A DNA stretch of 64,000 nt from Eucalyptus grandis (Eukaryota > Streptophyta > Magnoliopsida > Myrtales > Myrtaceae): positions 41,507,682 to 41,571,681 of the forward strand of contig NC_052619.1 of NCBI RefSeq assembly GCF_016545825.1, read 5' to 3'. Below the pieces are notes generated by a model. It did no database searches. It worked only from the letters and a program-made list of their open reading frames with translations, and was not told the DNA's origin. Both the position numbers and the translations under genes were made by a program. Positions 12,296 to 23,757 of the stretch are shown here, one piece after another (the stretch's first letter is position 1; each line of letters begins with the position of its first letter).

Positions 12296-13591
12296 GTTGA
12301 TGTGAGAAATTGGTGAACAGTATGTAAATTGGTTCTGTTAAGATATGCCGGGAGGGGTTACAAGTCTTTATCTGGCAATGCTCAGTTGACTTTGGACTGG
12401 GGTATGTATTTGTTTTGTGCTGCTCTTTCAGATCTGTATGAACTCCTTTTATTGTTAAGATGATGCATGCAAGTCCTGTCTTGGATTTCCATAGCTGAAG
12501 GAAAATCATATAAAGCTGTTATTTTTCTTTATAATCCGAAAATTGGCGGTGGTCTTGGTCCAGACAGTGAGAACTGAATTGCTGGCTTTGTCGAGTTTCA
12601 GAGATGGATTCCTATGGAATAATCGATGTCAACGCATATCTGTGTGTGCCCTTTAGTCGTAAATTAAGAATGATGTTCCTTAGAAAGTCATTGCCAACGT
12701 GCTGGGTAACTTGTTCGGAAGGGGCTCTTGATTCTCTGGTGTTTGAACTCTTGAGGGCGTTGGTTCCAGGACTTAATGTTGTGTTAACGTGAGTTTTTTA
12801 CATTAGATCCTCGCCCGTCTCTTAAACTCGATACCGAGGTCATGACAAACATCAAATGGAATTTGTCCATGCGGTGCAGTCCACGTTCTAAGTCTACAGT
12901 GTGTCGCAACCGTGTCCCAGCTTACTTTTGGTAGTGGGTGCACCTTGGGTTCCTATATATATATGTACATTTTATGGAATCTGATCAGGAAAGGCAGTCG
13001 CTAAAATTGTTTATATTCCACTTTCGGAACACCGAAATCAATCCATTTAAACTAAAGTTCAACGGATGCATTTACATTCAAATGATGATGTCACAATCTT
13101 ACGCGTGAACACAAATGGAAGTAAATCCTTAACGAGGGGGGCATGTTGCCGTGCTTGCAAGAACACATAATTCGTGAAACAGGTGTACCCCGAATTATTC
13201 AATCCTCTCAAACCAATTGGATAACATGACTTGGCCGTGCCATCTCTTAAAATGGCCAGCTCCATCCATTTCTTCAATTTTAAATTTATCGTAGAAGTCA
13301 GTCTATAGTCATTATCACTTGTCACCGACTACAAAAATTGTCCCTAAGAACAAGAGCATGTTACCATAGACCAAGATCATGAACAAGTCATTGATCCATG
13401 TAGATGTACGAGTCTCATCAGAGGAATCAGACGAGGCTGAGAACAGGAAATAAAGTGGATATCCACGGTCAAGTGGCAGATTGAGGATGTCGAAGGCAAG
13501 ATCGGCAATGAGCCATGCTAAGCCTTTGCAACGGTCGTAATGAGCCAAAAGTGCTCAACTGCCGTCAATTGTGAGAGCCCTATTTATCGTG
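12296..13591. other. 3' flank of MORF2-like copy B; no supported gene
   Basis: Bases 12296-12945 match 18150-18785 (the third MORF2-like copy), which shows that the duplicated block extends well past the coding part. From 12946 on there is no match and no recognised gene. Short minus-strand frames at 13059-13548 have no family motif that I recognise. Confidence 0.35.
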
Positions 13592-14571
13592 TTCAATGGT
13601 AAGGTGTGTAACAAGACTAGGTATACCCGGGAATCAAATTGGCCCACTTGAAAACAGGTCGGGAATCGATTCCATTGAAGCCGTCCTGGAACTGGCCGTT
13701 GAAACCAGGTTCGGGACTTCTAAAATTCGGAATCGGTTTAAACCGGGTCCCGGAATAGGTTAAGAGTGATTACCCACCCCGAAATCGGTTCCCTGGACCG
13801 GTTTTGTAAGTAGAGGTCCAAAACCTTTTTTTTTCCCCTCGATTTCTATTTTCACTTTACAATCACACGACATTTTTCCTCTTGACTCTCTCAAATATGC
13901 ACGACACTCCTCATTTGTCATTCCTTCCTCACTTGCTTCCCTCCCTCATTGGCTTCCCTCGCACCGCACCGGTGTCGATGAATGAATGGTGTTACTGCCA
14001 CCGCCAATTCTTGTGGTATCACATGGATTGGCTCGTCCTAATTTCTCTTTGTAGGAGGAGTTATGCTTGCATAAATAAGTAGCTTCATGCGTAGTTGTGG
14101 GAATAAAACTAATATTAGACCCATGTTTGTTGCTAATTCTTTGCCTTATGATTTTATTTATTATAATTAGCTCTGTGGATCCTTAATTTTTCGTTTAGTA
14201 AAAAATTTAATGCATTTTTTTATTACAAGTGATTAATGTTTTAATACAAATTATGAGGAATGCGTTATTTTCTCGCATATTAATATAAAATTCGAAATAG
14301 TATAGGATATCGGAGATTGCAAAATGTTTCAATAGAAACATGGTTGACCTTGGAACCGACCGGAAAAACGAGGGTGGGTTGGATAAGGTTCATATAAACA
14401 AAGGTCATTGGAACGGACCGGAAAAATAGGATGGGTTGGATACGAGATTGATATAAAATGTAGGTCGGTATATGAGTCCAGGAAAATGAGAATCAGTATA
14501 ACGAGTTGGGTATAGAAATCCAAAGGTTTATACAGCTACCCACCCCGGACTTGATCATCCCTATTCAATGA
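13592..14571. mobile_element. Non-autonomous hAT-type element with 8 bp target duplication
   Basis: Element 13600-14563 (964 bp). Flanks are TTCAATGG (13592-13599) and TTCAATGA (14564-14571), an 8 bp duplication with one mismatch, the length typical of hAT. The left end TAAGGTGTGTAA and the right end read as reverse complement, TAGGGATGATCAAG, are similar termini of hAT type. Both subterminal zones are dense in GGTTCC/GGAACC and GGAATCGG-like motifs (13640-13810 and 14340-14500), as expected for transposase-binding repeats. The interior is AT-rich and encodes no transposase. The same motif vocabulary occurs at the 3' end of the hAT remnant at 32396-32563. Confidence 0.7.
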
Positions 14572-14742
14572 GCTTTCTTCCAATGCGAAAATGGAAGGAA
14601 ATATCTCTTTAAATGAAGATGGAATATTCTAGATAGGACGAAAATATTCTCTCAAACTTAAAAGATGGAAGGAAAATTAATACATCAACATTCCAAAAAT
14701 GCTAAAACCTCAAAACTCAATGACCATTGTAATGAAGTTTGT

Positions 14743-14752
14743 CTATATAAAT
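14743..14752 (+). promoter_or_regulatory. Putative TATA box of the F-box gene
   Basis: CTATATAAAT lies about 390 bases before the F-box start codon. Its 5' leader would contain at least two upstream ATGs (near 14857, opening a short frame of a few dozen codons, and near 15050, followed at once by TAA) and an A15 tract at 15089-15103. The position is plausible but unproven. Confidence 0.35.
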
Positions 14753-15132
14753 CAGCCAATTGAGATTAGGGTAGTCTTGAATATGTTCATTTAAAACATC
14801 GCAGGCTCTCTTCCTTTCCCCTCTTGCCTCCACCCCGCCTGCCTGTTCCCACGTCATGACGGCCTTGACCTCAAAGGCCAACCACGCGATTGCCGGACCT
14901 GATCAGACCGATTCCGCATCCAACGTGCTCCAGTGACCCTGGTAGATCGGAAATCTCCTGTTTCATCGGCGAAAGGTCAGGTCAACCTCGTCTCGCTCAG
15001 CCGGCGTTTTTGAGCCAGTTGCCTGGCTTCGACTCGGACTGAAAATACCATGTAATGCCTTGCTAGGCTAAACACTATTGAATTGTGAAAAAAAAAAAAA
15101 AACTACGTTTCAGGAGAAATAACAAAGAAACG

Positions 15133-16224
15133 ATGAAGAGACCATTTCCCGAAGCACTGGTGGAACCTTTCCTGAGTGATATCGTCATCGAGATCCTCCT
15201 GAGGGTGCCCTTCAAGTCGCTGATGCGGTTCAAATGCGTCTGCAAACGGTGGCGGTCCCTAATCTCCGGTCCGGGCTTCGCCAGGTCACACCTGCAGAGG
15301 CTGAAGGCAGGGGACATGGTTGCTAGCCAGAGGATCTTCAAGACCAGCCCCCTCGAGACCATAGACTACGAGGCCCTCGACGGTGGCATTGGCGGTGGCG
15401 ATCACGCAGTGGTGGTGCGGGCTCACGAGCTGAGCTTGGACGATGCTTGTTGGGAGCCGTTACTCGTGGGGTCTTGCGATGGGTTGGTGTGTTTACATGA
15501 CCCCGGCAGATTCCTGCTGTATAACCCGAGCACCAGGGAATGCAGGGACTTGCCCGGTCTAGATCTTTTCGAACTGGATGAGATGTTCATTGGGTTCGGA
15601 TACGACCCTCGATCTCATGACTACAAAATAGTACAAGGCGATGATACTGGAAATGGGCAAGTGGTGATATTTTCGCTCAGGTCCGGTTCTTGGAGAATGA
15701 CTCCGGTCCAACAAGAAAACCACCTTGCCGTTTCCGAGCAAGGAGTCTATTGGAACGGGGCCTTGCACTGGTGCGTCCCGGCCGAGAGGAGAAACAAGAG
15801 CGAGACTGTAATTATGTCCTTCGATCTGTCGGAAGAGAAATTCCACCAGGTACTCCGGGCCCCTGAGGTCAATGGGGACGTGGTTTTCGAGGGGCTCGGG
15901 GTTCACGGGGCCAGTCTGTTGTTATACCATTGCACCGTCATAAATGACCTCTTCGAGGCATGGGTAACAAACGACTACAAGAGAGGAGGATCGTGGATGA
16001 AATTGTTCAGTGTGTTGACTGATGGCGTATCAGTCCATAAATTTGTGAAGATTCCAGCGTACACAAGGAGCGGAAAAATCGTTTTCCAGATTGATACAAA
16101 CCAGATGACATTGCTCAATCCGGAGGATGATACTTACAGGATTATCCCATCCAAAGCGACGGTGAAATTGAATCTGTTATCTATTTGGAAACTCTTGTTT
16201 CTCCATATCTTGACTAGAATCTAA
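15133..16224 (+). CDS. F-box protein with FBA (CPR1/CPR30-like) domain; frameshifted C-terminus
   Basis: F-box proteins recruit substrates to SCF ubiquitin ligases through SKP1. Residues about 10-50 form the F-box (LSDIVIEILLRVPFKSLMRF, then CVCKRWRSLI). FBA-type motifs follow: LVGSCDGLVCLHD, LLYNPSTRECRDLPG, FGYDPRSHDYKIV, VYWNGALHWCVP and IMSFDLSEEKFHQVL. The frame is single-exon, 363 residues. I chose ATG 15133; an upstream in-frame ATG at 15085 would add a lysine run from a poly-A tract and is unlikely. Oddity: the last 14 or so residues as read (SIWKLLFLHILTRI) are not FBA-like, whereas another frame from 16170 reads ESVIYLETLVSPYLD and stops at 16217, which is the usual FBA-protein ending. 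A single-base indel near 16150-16170 is therefore likely. AATAAA at 16350-16355 is a fair polyadenylation signal. The target is unknown. Confidence 0.85.
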   Translation: MKRPFPEALVEPFLSDIVIEILLRVPFKSLMRFKCVCKRWRSLISGPGFARSHLQRLKAGDMVASQRIFKTSPLETIDYEALDGGIGGGDHAVVVRAHELSLDDACWEPLLVGSCDGLVCLHDPGRFLLYNPSTRECRDLPGLDLFELDEMFIGFGYDPRSHDYKIVQGDDTGNGQVVIFSLRSGSWRMTPVQQENHLAVSEQGVYWNGALHWCVPAERRNKSETVIMSFDLSEEKFHQVLRAPEVNGDVVFEGLGVHGASLLLYHCTVINDLFEAWVTNDYKRGGSWMKLFSVLTDGVSVHKFVKIPAYTRSGKIVFQIDTNQMTLLNPEDDTYRIIPSKATVKLNLLSIWKLLFLHILTRI

Positions 16225-16349
16225 AGCCTTTAAGAGCCTTTAAGACCTATTCCGATGCATTTGGTTAACCATTTTGATTTGAATTTTACTTTCTTGGGGA
16301 GATCTAGCCATCTTGCGCTGTTAAATGATCTTGTGGATTTTGAAGAAGA

Positions 16350-16355
16350 AATAAA
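16350..16355 (+). terminator. Candidate polyadenylation signal (AATAAA) for the F-box gene
   Basis: A canonical AATAAA lies about 125 bases past the stop codon, within the usual 3' UTR distance for a plant gene. It is weak by itself because plants tolerate many variants. Confidence 0.35.
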
Positions 16356-16437
16356 GAGCGTTAAGAGTCTATTTTGAGATCTTGTCATTCATTACCGTTG
16401 TGCTTTTAGTTGTTCGATGATGGACCCCCTGGAGTGA

Positions 16438-17280
16438 GTTATAACTTAGTATAAATGAGCATTTAAGGTGACACTCAAGTATCAAAATTGGAATGAATCG
16501 ACGATTTTTGGCAAAGCAAGTGCAAAAACAAGATCGTTTTGGCCTGACGTGGTAAAAATAATATAAAAATTAATTAAATTAAAATATTTTAAAATAAAAA
16601 TTTTAAATATTAAAAAAAATTAAAAAAAAACTAAAAAAAAAAAGAAAAGAAAATAGGTGGGGAGGCGGCCGAGCCTCTCACCACGCTATCGGGAAGGCCA
16701 GCTAATGGAGATGAGAGGGTTGGGTCTCACGCTGTGTTCTAGCCAGGTGGCTCACGACCCTGGGCCGATCTGGGCGCAGTGAGTGGCTTGCGACCTCGCC
16801 CCATCCAACGTGGCTCCGCGCCTCTGCCTCACGCCAAGGGCCGCCACCCTCACTCGGATATGGGCAAGGGCCGCGACTTCACGCTGGGCTGCGCTTAGGT
16901 CATGCCGCCCTGGTTAGGGCCCGGGCGACCCACCTCGACCCTCCTCCGTCGCCAACCCTTCCCGGAGCAGGGAGGCAGCGGGCCGAGGGCCGAGTCCTCA
17001 CCGCCTCCCCACTCTTAAAAAAAATTTTAATATTAAAATTTTTATTTTTTAAATATTTTAAATAAAATTTAATTATTTTTTATATATTTTTTTTAATCAT
17101 GTTAGCATCAAAACGACGCCATTTGTGTATTATTTGGGCCATATTAGCGTGCAAAAACGACGTTGTTTGTACTTATTTCTGCCGGAAATTGCGCACGTCT
17201 GATTTTCTAGGAGTGATATTTAAGTGATCAATTTTTCTTCTAACGCCAGCACTTAAGCCGCCACTTTTGTAAGTTATGAC
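16438..17280. mobile_element. Foldback element with GC-rich core
   Basis: The left end GTTATAACTTA and the right end TAAGTTATGAC are inverted. Inside them, left 'acaagatcgttttgg' pairs with right 'caaaacgacgccatttgt', then long A/T blocks pair (16555-16650 with 17010-17095), and 'ggtggggaggcgg' pairs with 'ccgcctcccca'. The core (16660-17010) is GC-rich and has no open frame with family features. The arms total more than 200 bases each. No clear target duplication is seen. This is a non-autonomous foldback/MITE-like element; superfamily not assigned. Confidence 0.65.
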
Positions 17281-17844
17281 GTTTTGGAAATTTCTTTGTG
17301 CTGCTATGGCACTTAAAGCTTTCTTTTGCCATTGTCCGATCTGATTCGTGTAATTTCACCAACAATTTTTGGTCTTGTTACGGAGTGAACATGCGACTAT
17401 AATCAGGTGAATGTTAAAGCAAGCACATGGTAATTCGGTTGCCGTAGAATGAGAGAGAATCGTAACAAGAGAACTGAAAACTAGCTTTCCATAAAGCCTT
17501 AACCATAAGCGACGAAAGCACAAGGTCCACGTGCAGCTAAATCTGCTTATTGACTGAGGGACAAAGCAGGACCCATTCAATAAATGTCGGAGAACCTGTT
17601 ATTTTTTCCACTTCCCTTGAAAGGGACACTCTGGTTAAACGCAAGCTTCGACGGCGAGTGAGACACATCAATTACAAACTGAACGCAAGCGACCTCTGAT
17701 TGTGAAAAGACTGGTAGCCCAGGGCTCATGCGTGAATAGTGAGGGCCGGTAAACAGAAGTAAACCTAGTATACAGAATCAATCTCCATCGAGTTTGAGAC
17801 TTATGACAGCACTGTGATGGTCGATCTCCAGCAGCAGTATAATC
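17281..17844. other. Intergenic, nothing recognised
   Basis: Short frames only. No repeat boundary is visible until the start of the duplicated MORF2-like 3' segment at about 17845. Confidence 0.3.
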
Positions 17845-18785
17845 CGTGGCTATGAAGATGTGGCAGCAAGTTATGCGTGCCATCTCTTAAATATGGAGCG
17901 CATTTTGATAAATCCAATGCCCCTTTCGTTTGGACTTACTAGTGTATTAGTTTCTAGCTGATCTTGATGTCATAGAAGGATAATAACTTATAGTGTGGTC
18001 TTGCCATTTGTTGTAGCTGAGTTGTTTGTGAATGGGGAGATTGTTTAAAGATCACTTGAGAGGCAAAGGAGAGTGGAGCCGCAACCCGGAGAGCGAGGGA
18101 CAGGCCAAGATGCAAGGACAGAAAACATGGGTTGATGTGACAAATCGGTGAATCGCATGTATAGAAGTTCGGTTGAGAGTATGCTATGAGGGGCTGCAAA
18201 TCTTTATCCATGTTCCTGCAATGCTAGTTGACTTTAGACTGGGGTAAATGAATTTGATTTTTTGCTGCTCTTTCGGACTTATATGAGCACCGTCTATTGT
18301 TAACCTGATGCCTGTGCTTGAATTTCCATTGCCAAACGAAAATTATGTAAAGCTGTTATCTTATAACTGGTACCAAAATTTGGTGTTGTCCTTGGTCCCT
18401 ATAGTGTGAATGAACCGAATTGCTGCCTTTGTTGAGTTCCGAGATGCATTCTACGGAAGAATTGATATTGATGGATTCTCAGACCGCTCTTTTTGTCATT
18501 AATTTATGTAATATTATTTAGATAATCATCGCCAAGGTGCTGGCTAGTGTCTCGAATGCGGGAGGCATTGGTTCCTATGGGGCTCAGCAAATAGAGTGTT
18601 AGCTGTGAGTTCATTTGCTAGATCTAAAAGACAAAGGCGAGGAAGTTTGTTATGTCCCTTAAACTTGACACGAATGATGGTCATGACAAGATTGAATGGA
18701 ATTCTCCACGCGAATCAATGTGCCTCCATATTTTTAAGATGTGATGCAACTGTGTTCCAACTTCATCTAGGTAGAGGGGCACTTT
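17845..18785 (+). pseudogene. MORF2-like partial copy C (last exon and 3' flank only)
   Basis: Bases 17845-18785 align with 11995-12945 of copy B. The block includes the end of intron 3, the acceptor TTGTAG, and exon 4 from 18017 reading AELFVNGEIV. A TAA at 18046-18048 then replaces the CAA glutamine codon present in copies A and B. Beyond it the frame still recalls RQRRVEPQP. Exons 1-3 are absent. The match extends several hundred bases past the gene, so this is a segmental duplication of the 3' end of the locus, not a retrocopy. Confidence 0.75.
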
Positions 18786-21042
18786 CAGCTGAGATGAAGT
18801 CTTATCATGATCTGAGATGAGATCTACTATTGCCATTAGAAATAATTGTATCTATGTATCAATTTTCGAAGTTAAAGTGATTGATAATGGTTATCCACTC
18901 ATGATGACACTTCGAATACCTTTTCATAGAATTTGATAAAAAAAAGACTCAATTTAGACCACTCATAACTTCTCCATCCAACGTCCAATTCACTCAATTT
19001 TTATGTCTATAGAAAACTTATTAGTTGAACTTTCAATGTATATTATTCCAAATGGTGTATATTACAGAAGCTATGTAGGGAACACCATCAAATTCACAAC
19101 ATTGCTAAATTATCGATACATTATCATTTGAGTCTCTTTTTCTTTCAATGTGTACTTAGTATTTCCTAAAACAAAATTTATTCTTTGCAATTAATTAGTT
19201 TGATCTTCAATGAAGTATCTCCACAAGAAGTTATTTTTATAATAAGTTGTTCGAACAATATAAAATATTGGAGTGAAGATAATTCTAATTACTTAATTTC
19301 CTTTACTTTATCTTTCTTTTTCTATATGTATGATTACATTTATTTTGGAAGAACTAGTTGTTCCTATCTAAGAATTAGTTGATGGTTAGACAAAACCTAG
19401 TTAATTTTTGACCGCTCATAATTTTTTTTTGTCTGATGTCCAAATGATACAAAATTTGCACTTTTAAGGAAAGGTCATTAATTGGATTTTCATTTTGTGA
19501 TATAATTAGGATAAAAATTTAATAAATAAATATAAAATCTATTTAGCCCTAAAGTAAAAACAAAATAAAATTATATAATGGAAATCATGCCACGTTTGAA
19601 AATCCTATTTTCCATTAAAACCAATTACAATTGTCATTATTTGTACTTTTGTCTTGACAAATGTCTTGCACTTCGTGCTTTTTACCTTTAAATATTCAAG
19701 CATTTCATTGAAACTGTTTTTCACTCTCGCCTTCAATTCGTGGGCTTACTTAGTCATATTGTGTTATGACCATGATTGTCTTGTAAATACAGGTTTCAGG
19801 ATGGACGATTTCTTGTGAATCCACTCAACCAAGTCCTCGTCTCATCCATGCACTTAATGACTTTTTCTTGGAGTTTCTCCTGTCCCAAAATATAATCTTT
19901 CCTTTATCTTGTGATATGGACAAATAAAGAAGCTACTGCTTTAAATGTCCGTAAAATGAGTGAGTACGATTTTTCTTTAATCTTGGCCACCGTAAAAATT
20001 GCCATCTCCCACTAAAACCGACAATTCAAGGCATAAATAACTTTCAAGCTTTAAGATGAGATGATAATTTGAAACAGCCATTTAACCGCTTTTTGAGCAA
20101 GCAGACTATGCAAGTGAAGATCAAGAGCACCACACAAGCAGAAAAATAATTATATCTATATACCAATTTTCGAAGTTAGAGCAATTGATAATGGTTATCC
20201 ACTCGCACTTCAAATACTTTTTCATAAATTTGACCAAAATACTCAATTTTGACCAGTCATGCCTTTTTTCGTCTGGTGTCAAATTTGCTCAATTTTTATG
20301 TTTACGAAAAAGCTCATTAGTCGAACTTTTAATGTATATTATTCAAATAGTGTATATTAGAGAAGCTATGTAGGAACACCATAAAATAGTCTTATAAAGA
20401 TAGCATAATATAAAAGAACGATATCTTTACCAAAAAAAAAAAATATAAAAGAACGATATGATAAAATTAATTTCTTACACCAATATAAAATTGTATAAAG
20501 ACTTTTGTCTACAAAAATCTCCTCACTCCAATTGCAAGCTCCATTCCTCTCAAACTCCTTCAATGTCATTAAGACCTGAGATAATATTTTCTTCTCTCAA
20601 ATTCCTTCAATGTCATTAAGACTCCAGTAGTGAGATAATACTTTTCTTTGGTCCATACATGATAAATTATCACATGTTTTCCTCTTTAGTGTAATAAGTA
20701 GACGAATAAGTAAGACTTAGTTTTGACAAGCCATGCCTTTTTCATCCGACATCCAATTCGCTTGATTTTTATGTCTACGGAAAGCTCATTAGTCGAACTT
20801 TCAATGCATATTATTCCAAATAGTTTATATTAGAGAAGCTATGTAGGAACACCATAAAATAGTTATATAGAGATTGTATAATATAAAAGCAACGATATGA
20901 TAAAATTAACTTCTTACACCAATATGAAGTTGTATAAAGTCTTTTGTTTATAAAAAACACTCACTCCAATCACAAGCTCCATTTTCTCGGACTCACTCCA
21001 ATATTTTTCTTTGGTCCATAAATGATAAATTCTTTGCATGGC

Positions 21043-21775
21043 TTCATAAGTAGGGGTGTAAATGGTTTGTTCAGTTTTTTTTTTTTTTAAAACAAACCGA
21101 ATTGAACCGATAAGGAAATTTAATGAACCGAACTGAAATCCAATTTGAAACGAAGCAAATCCGGTTCAATTCTGTTTTCGGTTTTATTTTTGTTTTTTCT
21201 TTACATACACCACTTTCAAAAATTTTATTTTTAAAAAATTGATTTTTTAATTATTTTTTATTCTTTTCCTTTTCTCGTTGTTGGCCACGTAGCGACCAAC
21301 AATCGGCCATGGTCGGCGACCAGCCAAAGGTGAGCTAAAGCCTCGCCACAAGCCGGTGAGGCCAAGCTTGAAGCCCGCTAGATTCGATGAGCTGGGCAAG
21401 GCTTGAATCTCACCGAAAGTTGCTAGAGCCTCACCAATGTCCGGCAACCTTCGACTAGGCTCGAGCCTCGCCCGGGTGGCCAGATTGACCTAGGCTCCGC
21501 CTCACTCAGTCGGGCGAGTTGGTCGCGGCCGCCACTATGATCGGCGACTAGCCAATGAAGAAGAAGAAAAATAAAAAGGAAAGAAAAATAAAAACGAATT
21601 TACAAAAAATAAAATGAAAATTATAAATTTTAATGGTTTAACGGTTTGGTTTAGTTAATTGAATCGGTTAAAAAGTTTCAATTTTCAATGAAAGTCGAAC
21701 TGAAAAAAAAAAAATCGAATTTTTTAATTGGTTCAGTTTGATTTTCAGTTTGGTTTTGACATCCCTAGTGATAAG
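21043..21775. mobile_element. Non-autonomous hAT-type element, 717 bp
   Basis: Element 21051-21767 starts TAGGGGTGTAAA and ends with the reverse complement of TAGGGATGTCAAAA, a hAT-like terminal inverted repeat. Flanking octamers TTCATAAG (21043-21050) and GTGATAAG (21768-21775) match at 6 of 8 bases. Subterminal zones are rich in CGGTTT/AACCGA motifs on both sides. The core (21280-21545) is GC-rich with no transposase. The insertion falls within the surrounding long repeat, whose uninterrupted text is seen at 20690-20715. Confidence 0.65.
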
Positions 21776-23045
21776 TAGACAAATAAATAAGACTCAATTT
21801 TAAACACCCATGCCTTTTTCCGTCCAACGTTCAATTCGCTCGATTTTTATTCCCATGAAAAGCTCATTAGCCAAACTTCCAAAAGTATATTATTCAAAAT
21901 AGTGTATATTAAAGAAGTTATGTAAGAACATCATAAAATAGTTATACAAAGATAGCATAATATAAAATCAACAATTTGATAAAATTAACTTCTTACACCA
22001 ATATGAAGTGGTATAAAAGCTTCTATCTACAAAAATTCCTCACTCTAAATACAAGCTCCATTCTCTCAAACTCTTTCGACGTGATTAAAATTGTAGCAAT
22101 GAGATAATATTTTTCTTTGGTCTGATAAGTTCTGACTTCCTCTTTATTATAATAAGTAAACAAATAAATAAGACAGTGACTACCCACGTGATACAATTAC
22201 ACTTTTTCTAATCCTAAATGCAATGAAATGACTGTAAAATAGTCGGTGTGAATGTGAGGATCACGAGCAGCAATAGAATTCTGTAGACTCATGTTCCTAC
22301 CAAAAGGATGAGTAGATATGCACCATAAAATTAAAAGGATAGATCCAATGATGAACAGTTTTGTGATATAATTATGATAACAATTTAAAAAGGATAGATC
22401 AAGAGCACCACACAAGCAGAAAAATAATTATATCTATAAACCAATTTAAAGCCGACTATGCAGTGAAGATCAAGAGGGCCATACAAGCAGAAAAATAATT
22501 ATATCTACATAACAATTTTCGAAGTTAGAGCGATTGATAATGGTTATCCACTCATGATTGCACTTCAAATACTTTTTCATAAATTTGACCAAAAAAGACT
22601 CAATTTTGACCAACCATGCCTTTTACATCTAATGTCAAATTTGCTCGATTTTTATGTTTACGAAATGCTCATTAGTCGAACTTTTAATGTATATTATTCC
22701 AATTAGTGTATATTAGAGAAGCTACGTAAAAACACCATTAATTAGTCTTATAGGGATAGCATAATATAAAAGAACGATATGATAAAACTAACTTCTTACA
22801 CCGATATAAATTTACATAAAGGCTTTTTGTCTACAAATACCTCCTCACTCCAATTGCAAGCTCCAATTCCTCTATGACCCCAATGGGTTGAGTGTCAATG
22901 GCCAAAATATAACCAACCATCAAAGCAAGCTTAGATATATTTTTGTTCGCCCTTTTAATTTTGAATTTTCAGTTTAATTCATGATCTGTACATTATATTC
23001 AAGCCTCTGGTTTGCCGTAATTTTGGTCGAAGATTCACAAATGCT

Positions 23046-23444
23046 GTGAAAGAAATCGCGCAAGTATTGACAGCGGTTCCCACCCTTTCACCCTTTCTCT
23101 CCCCATTCTACTTCCACACCTGCTCTCTCCTCTTCCCCCTCTTTTCTTTCATCGTGACACTCTCCCACCCAGAGCTCATAGTTCCACCCACATTCCCAGC
23201 CTTGGCAGCTCCTCCTTCGCGACTGCAAAAGATGGCAAGCCCGAGCCACTCCCAAGGATGTGGTTCATTTTTTTTTTGGATGGAAGATGTGGTCCTACTT
23301 ACATGCCCGTCTTCAGCAGAAGGTGGCATCTGCCACATCTATATGGTGGGCGTGACGCATATGAGCCGGGTTAGTGTATGAAAGTCTAAATTTGTGAAGA
23401 TGTAATTAAGACTCCAGCAGTTAAATAATATTTTTCTTTTGTCC
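23046..23444. other. Non-repeat spacer within the array
   Basis: A C/T-rich stretch (23080-23160) followed by mixed sequence. A plus-strand frame from 23046 (111 codons) shows no family motif. Nothing is recognised. Confidence 0.25.
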
Positions 23445-23757
23445 AACCCCAAAAAAAGGGAAAAAAAAAAAAACAATCTGAGTGAACTTAAAGACACTAC
23501 CAAAGAACCCAAAAAAATGGGGAAAAAAAGAAAAGGAAACAATGCAAAGTTATGGCGACGGATCGAAAGAGCAAACCAGCGAAGCACAAAATAGCTCGAA
23601 CCAGAGCAACACTAGAACAGCATTTCGAAAACCGGTCAAAAGGCCCACCAAAAAGGACAACCGACAGGAAAAAAATCGACCACAACAAAACACCCATGCC
23701 CCGACCACAGCAAGCGAGCATTATGCAAGACCGAAGGCGGAAGACGACGGCGAGAGG
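23445..23757. mobile_element. Insertion of unknown class inside the repeat array
   Basis: The array's text 'tttttctttggtcca...gataaattctttgcatgg' runs almost uninterrupted at 21004-21041. Here it is split by about 310 bases that begin with A-rich runs (23450-23535) and end with a GC-rich tract. The insert has open frames on both strands but no recognisable domain. On the minus strand it would end in T-rich runs. It could be a retroposed fragment, but I see no clear target duplication. Confidence 0.4.

Noticed and set aside
13059..13548. Two consecutive minus-strand frames of 77 and 88 codons
   Set aside because: Some hydrophobic stretches but no motif, no splice logic and no match to neighbours; left as intergenic.
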